NCBI GenBank assembly: GCA_045636205.1
Contig: JAZTXE010000017.1
Coordinates: 1-14,518, forward strand
Length of the DNA stretch: 14,518 nucleotides
Reading direction: 5' to 3'
DNA from: JAZRUF01 sp045636205
Lineage (GTDB): Bacteria > Bacillota > Clostridia > Oscillospirales > JAAYXM01
In this document: piece by piece, positions 14,216-14,518 of the stretch
How the letters are laid out: the number at the start of each line of letters is the position of its first letter
How positions within the stretch are numbered: the stretch's first letter is position 1
Position numbers and translations under genes: made by a program
The notes under the pieces: generated by a model
The model's input: the letters and a program-made list of their open reading frames with translations, nothing else
Database searches by the model: none
Told to the model about the DNA's origin: nothing

Positions 14216-14518
14216 TTACTTTGCACGCTCGAGGTATTCACCGGTACGTGTATCAATTTTAATTTTATCGCCGATATCGATAAAGAGCGGAACCTTAATC
14301 TCCGCACCGGTCTCAAGAACCGCGGGCTTGGTTACGTTGGTTGCAGTATCGCCCTTGAAGCCCGGGTCAGTCTCGGTAATCTCAAGCTCTACGAATGTAG
14401 GCGGCTCAACACCGAATACATTGCCCTTATAAGAAAGAATCTTAACAATCATGTTCTCCTTGACAAAACGGAAGCTGTCGGTCAGCTTGTCCGCATTGAG
14501 CGGCTGCTGCTCATAAGT
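14216..14518 (-). CDS. efp: Translation elongation factor P, N-terminus beyond window
   Basis: EF-P binds ribosomes stalled at polyproline stretches and promotes peptide bond formation. The window shows the C-terminal 100 residues plus the stop codon; the remaining N-terminal part of about 85 residues, with the modifiable loop, is off the right edge. The visible part starts TYEQQPLNADKLTD, the end of the KOW-like domain and the linker, then FRFVKENM and the OB domains. It includes FVELEITETDPGFKGDTAT, the KPAVLETG segment and the EF-P signature region IDIGDKIKIDTRTGEYLERAK. No frameshift is seen. Its promoter is outside the window. Confidence 0.97.
   Translation of the reverse strand, partial: TYEQQPLNADKLTDSFRFVKENMIVKILSYKGNVFGVEPPTFVELEITETDPGFKGDTATNVTKPAVLETGAEIKVPLFIDIGDKIKIDTRTGEYLERAK

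Overview
The window looks like a chromosomal segment of an anaerobic, low-to-moderate-GC Clostridia-type bacterium, probably of the Oscillospiraceae/Ruminococcaceae kind. The reasons are an oxygen-independent class III ribonucleotide reductase (nrdD) with NrdR boxes, dipicolinate synthase genes (dpaA, dpaB), which point to endospore formation, a LytTR/DUF3021 regulator pair, a DUF4358-type lipoprotein, and efp followed by a CD1247-type zinc-ribbon gene. The genus is inference. I see no mobile element, CRISPR array, rRNA or tRNA, and no gene-free stretch longer than about 300 bases.

Layout. 1-1694 (-): nrdD, running off the left edge, with a consensus promoter and two NrdR boxes one 32-bp step apart. 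1909-2445 (+): a small lipoprotein, converging on 2496-3269 (-), a divergent glucosamine-6-phosphate deaminase (nagB-like). 3535-5259 (+): a two-gene unit of a sugar-phosphate-isomerase-like TIM barrel and an AraC-family regulator, converging on 5301-6918 (-), a two-gene amidohydrolase operon. 7176-8627 (+): dpaA-dpaB, converging on 8672-9871 (-), a membrane-anchored HtrA protease. 10006-10892 (-): LytTR regulator and DUF3021 membrane protein, overlapping by 4 bp. 11150-12217 (-): ilvE. 12440-13639 (+): a secreted protein with a NodB-like fold. 13686-14132 (-): an Asp/Cys-rich zinc-ribbon protein downstream of efp, which runs off the right edge. Most convergent gene ends are separated by near-perfect hairpin terminators.

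How the genes work together. nrdD supplies dNTP precursors, probably under NrdR control. dpaA and dpaB together make the spore solute dipicolinate. The nagB-like gene, the TIM-barrel isomerase, the AraC regulator and the two amidohydrolases lie side by side without a transporter and may form an uncharacterised sugar-derivative pathway; this is inference.

The most unusual points are: an amidohydrolase pair in which one partner keeps every metal ligand and the other has lost all of them; a NodB-like secreted protein without its metal ligands; a duplicated extended -10 promoter cassette; an operon leader with a strong ribosome binding site in front of back-to-back start-stop codons; and an Asp/Cys-repeat zinc-ribbon protein with 17 cysteines (and a terminal histidine) after residue 70. 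Two upstream start codons (7023 on the minus strand, 12344 on the plus strand) are rejected because well-formed promoter elements lie inside the extensions.
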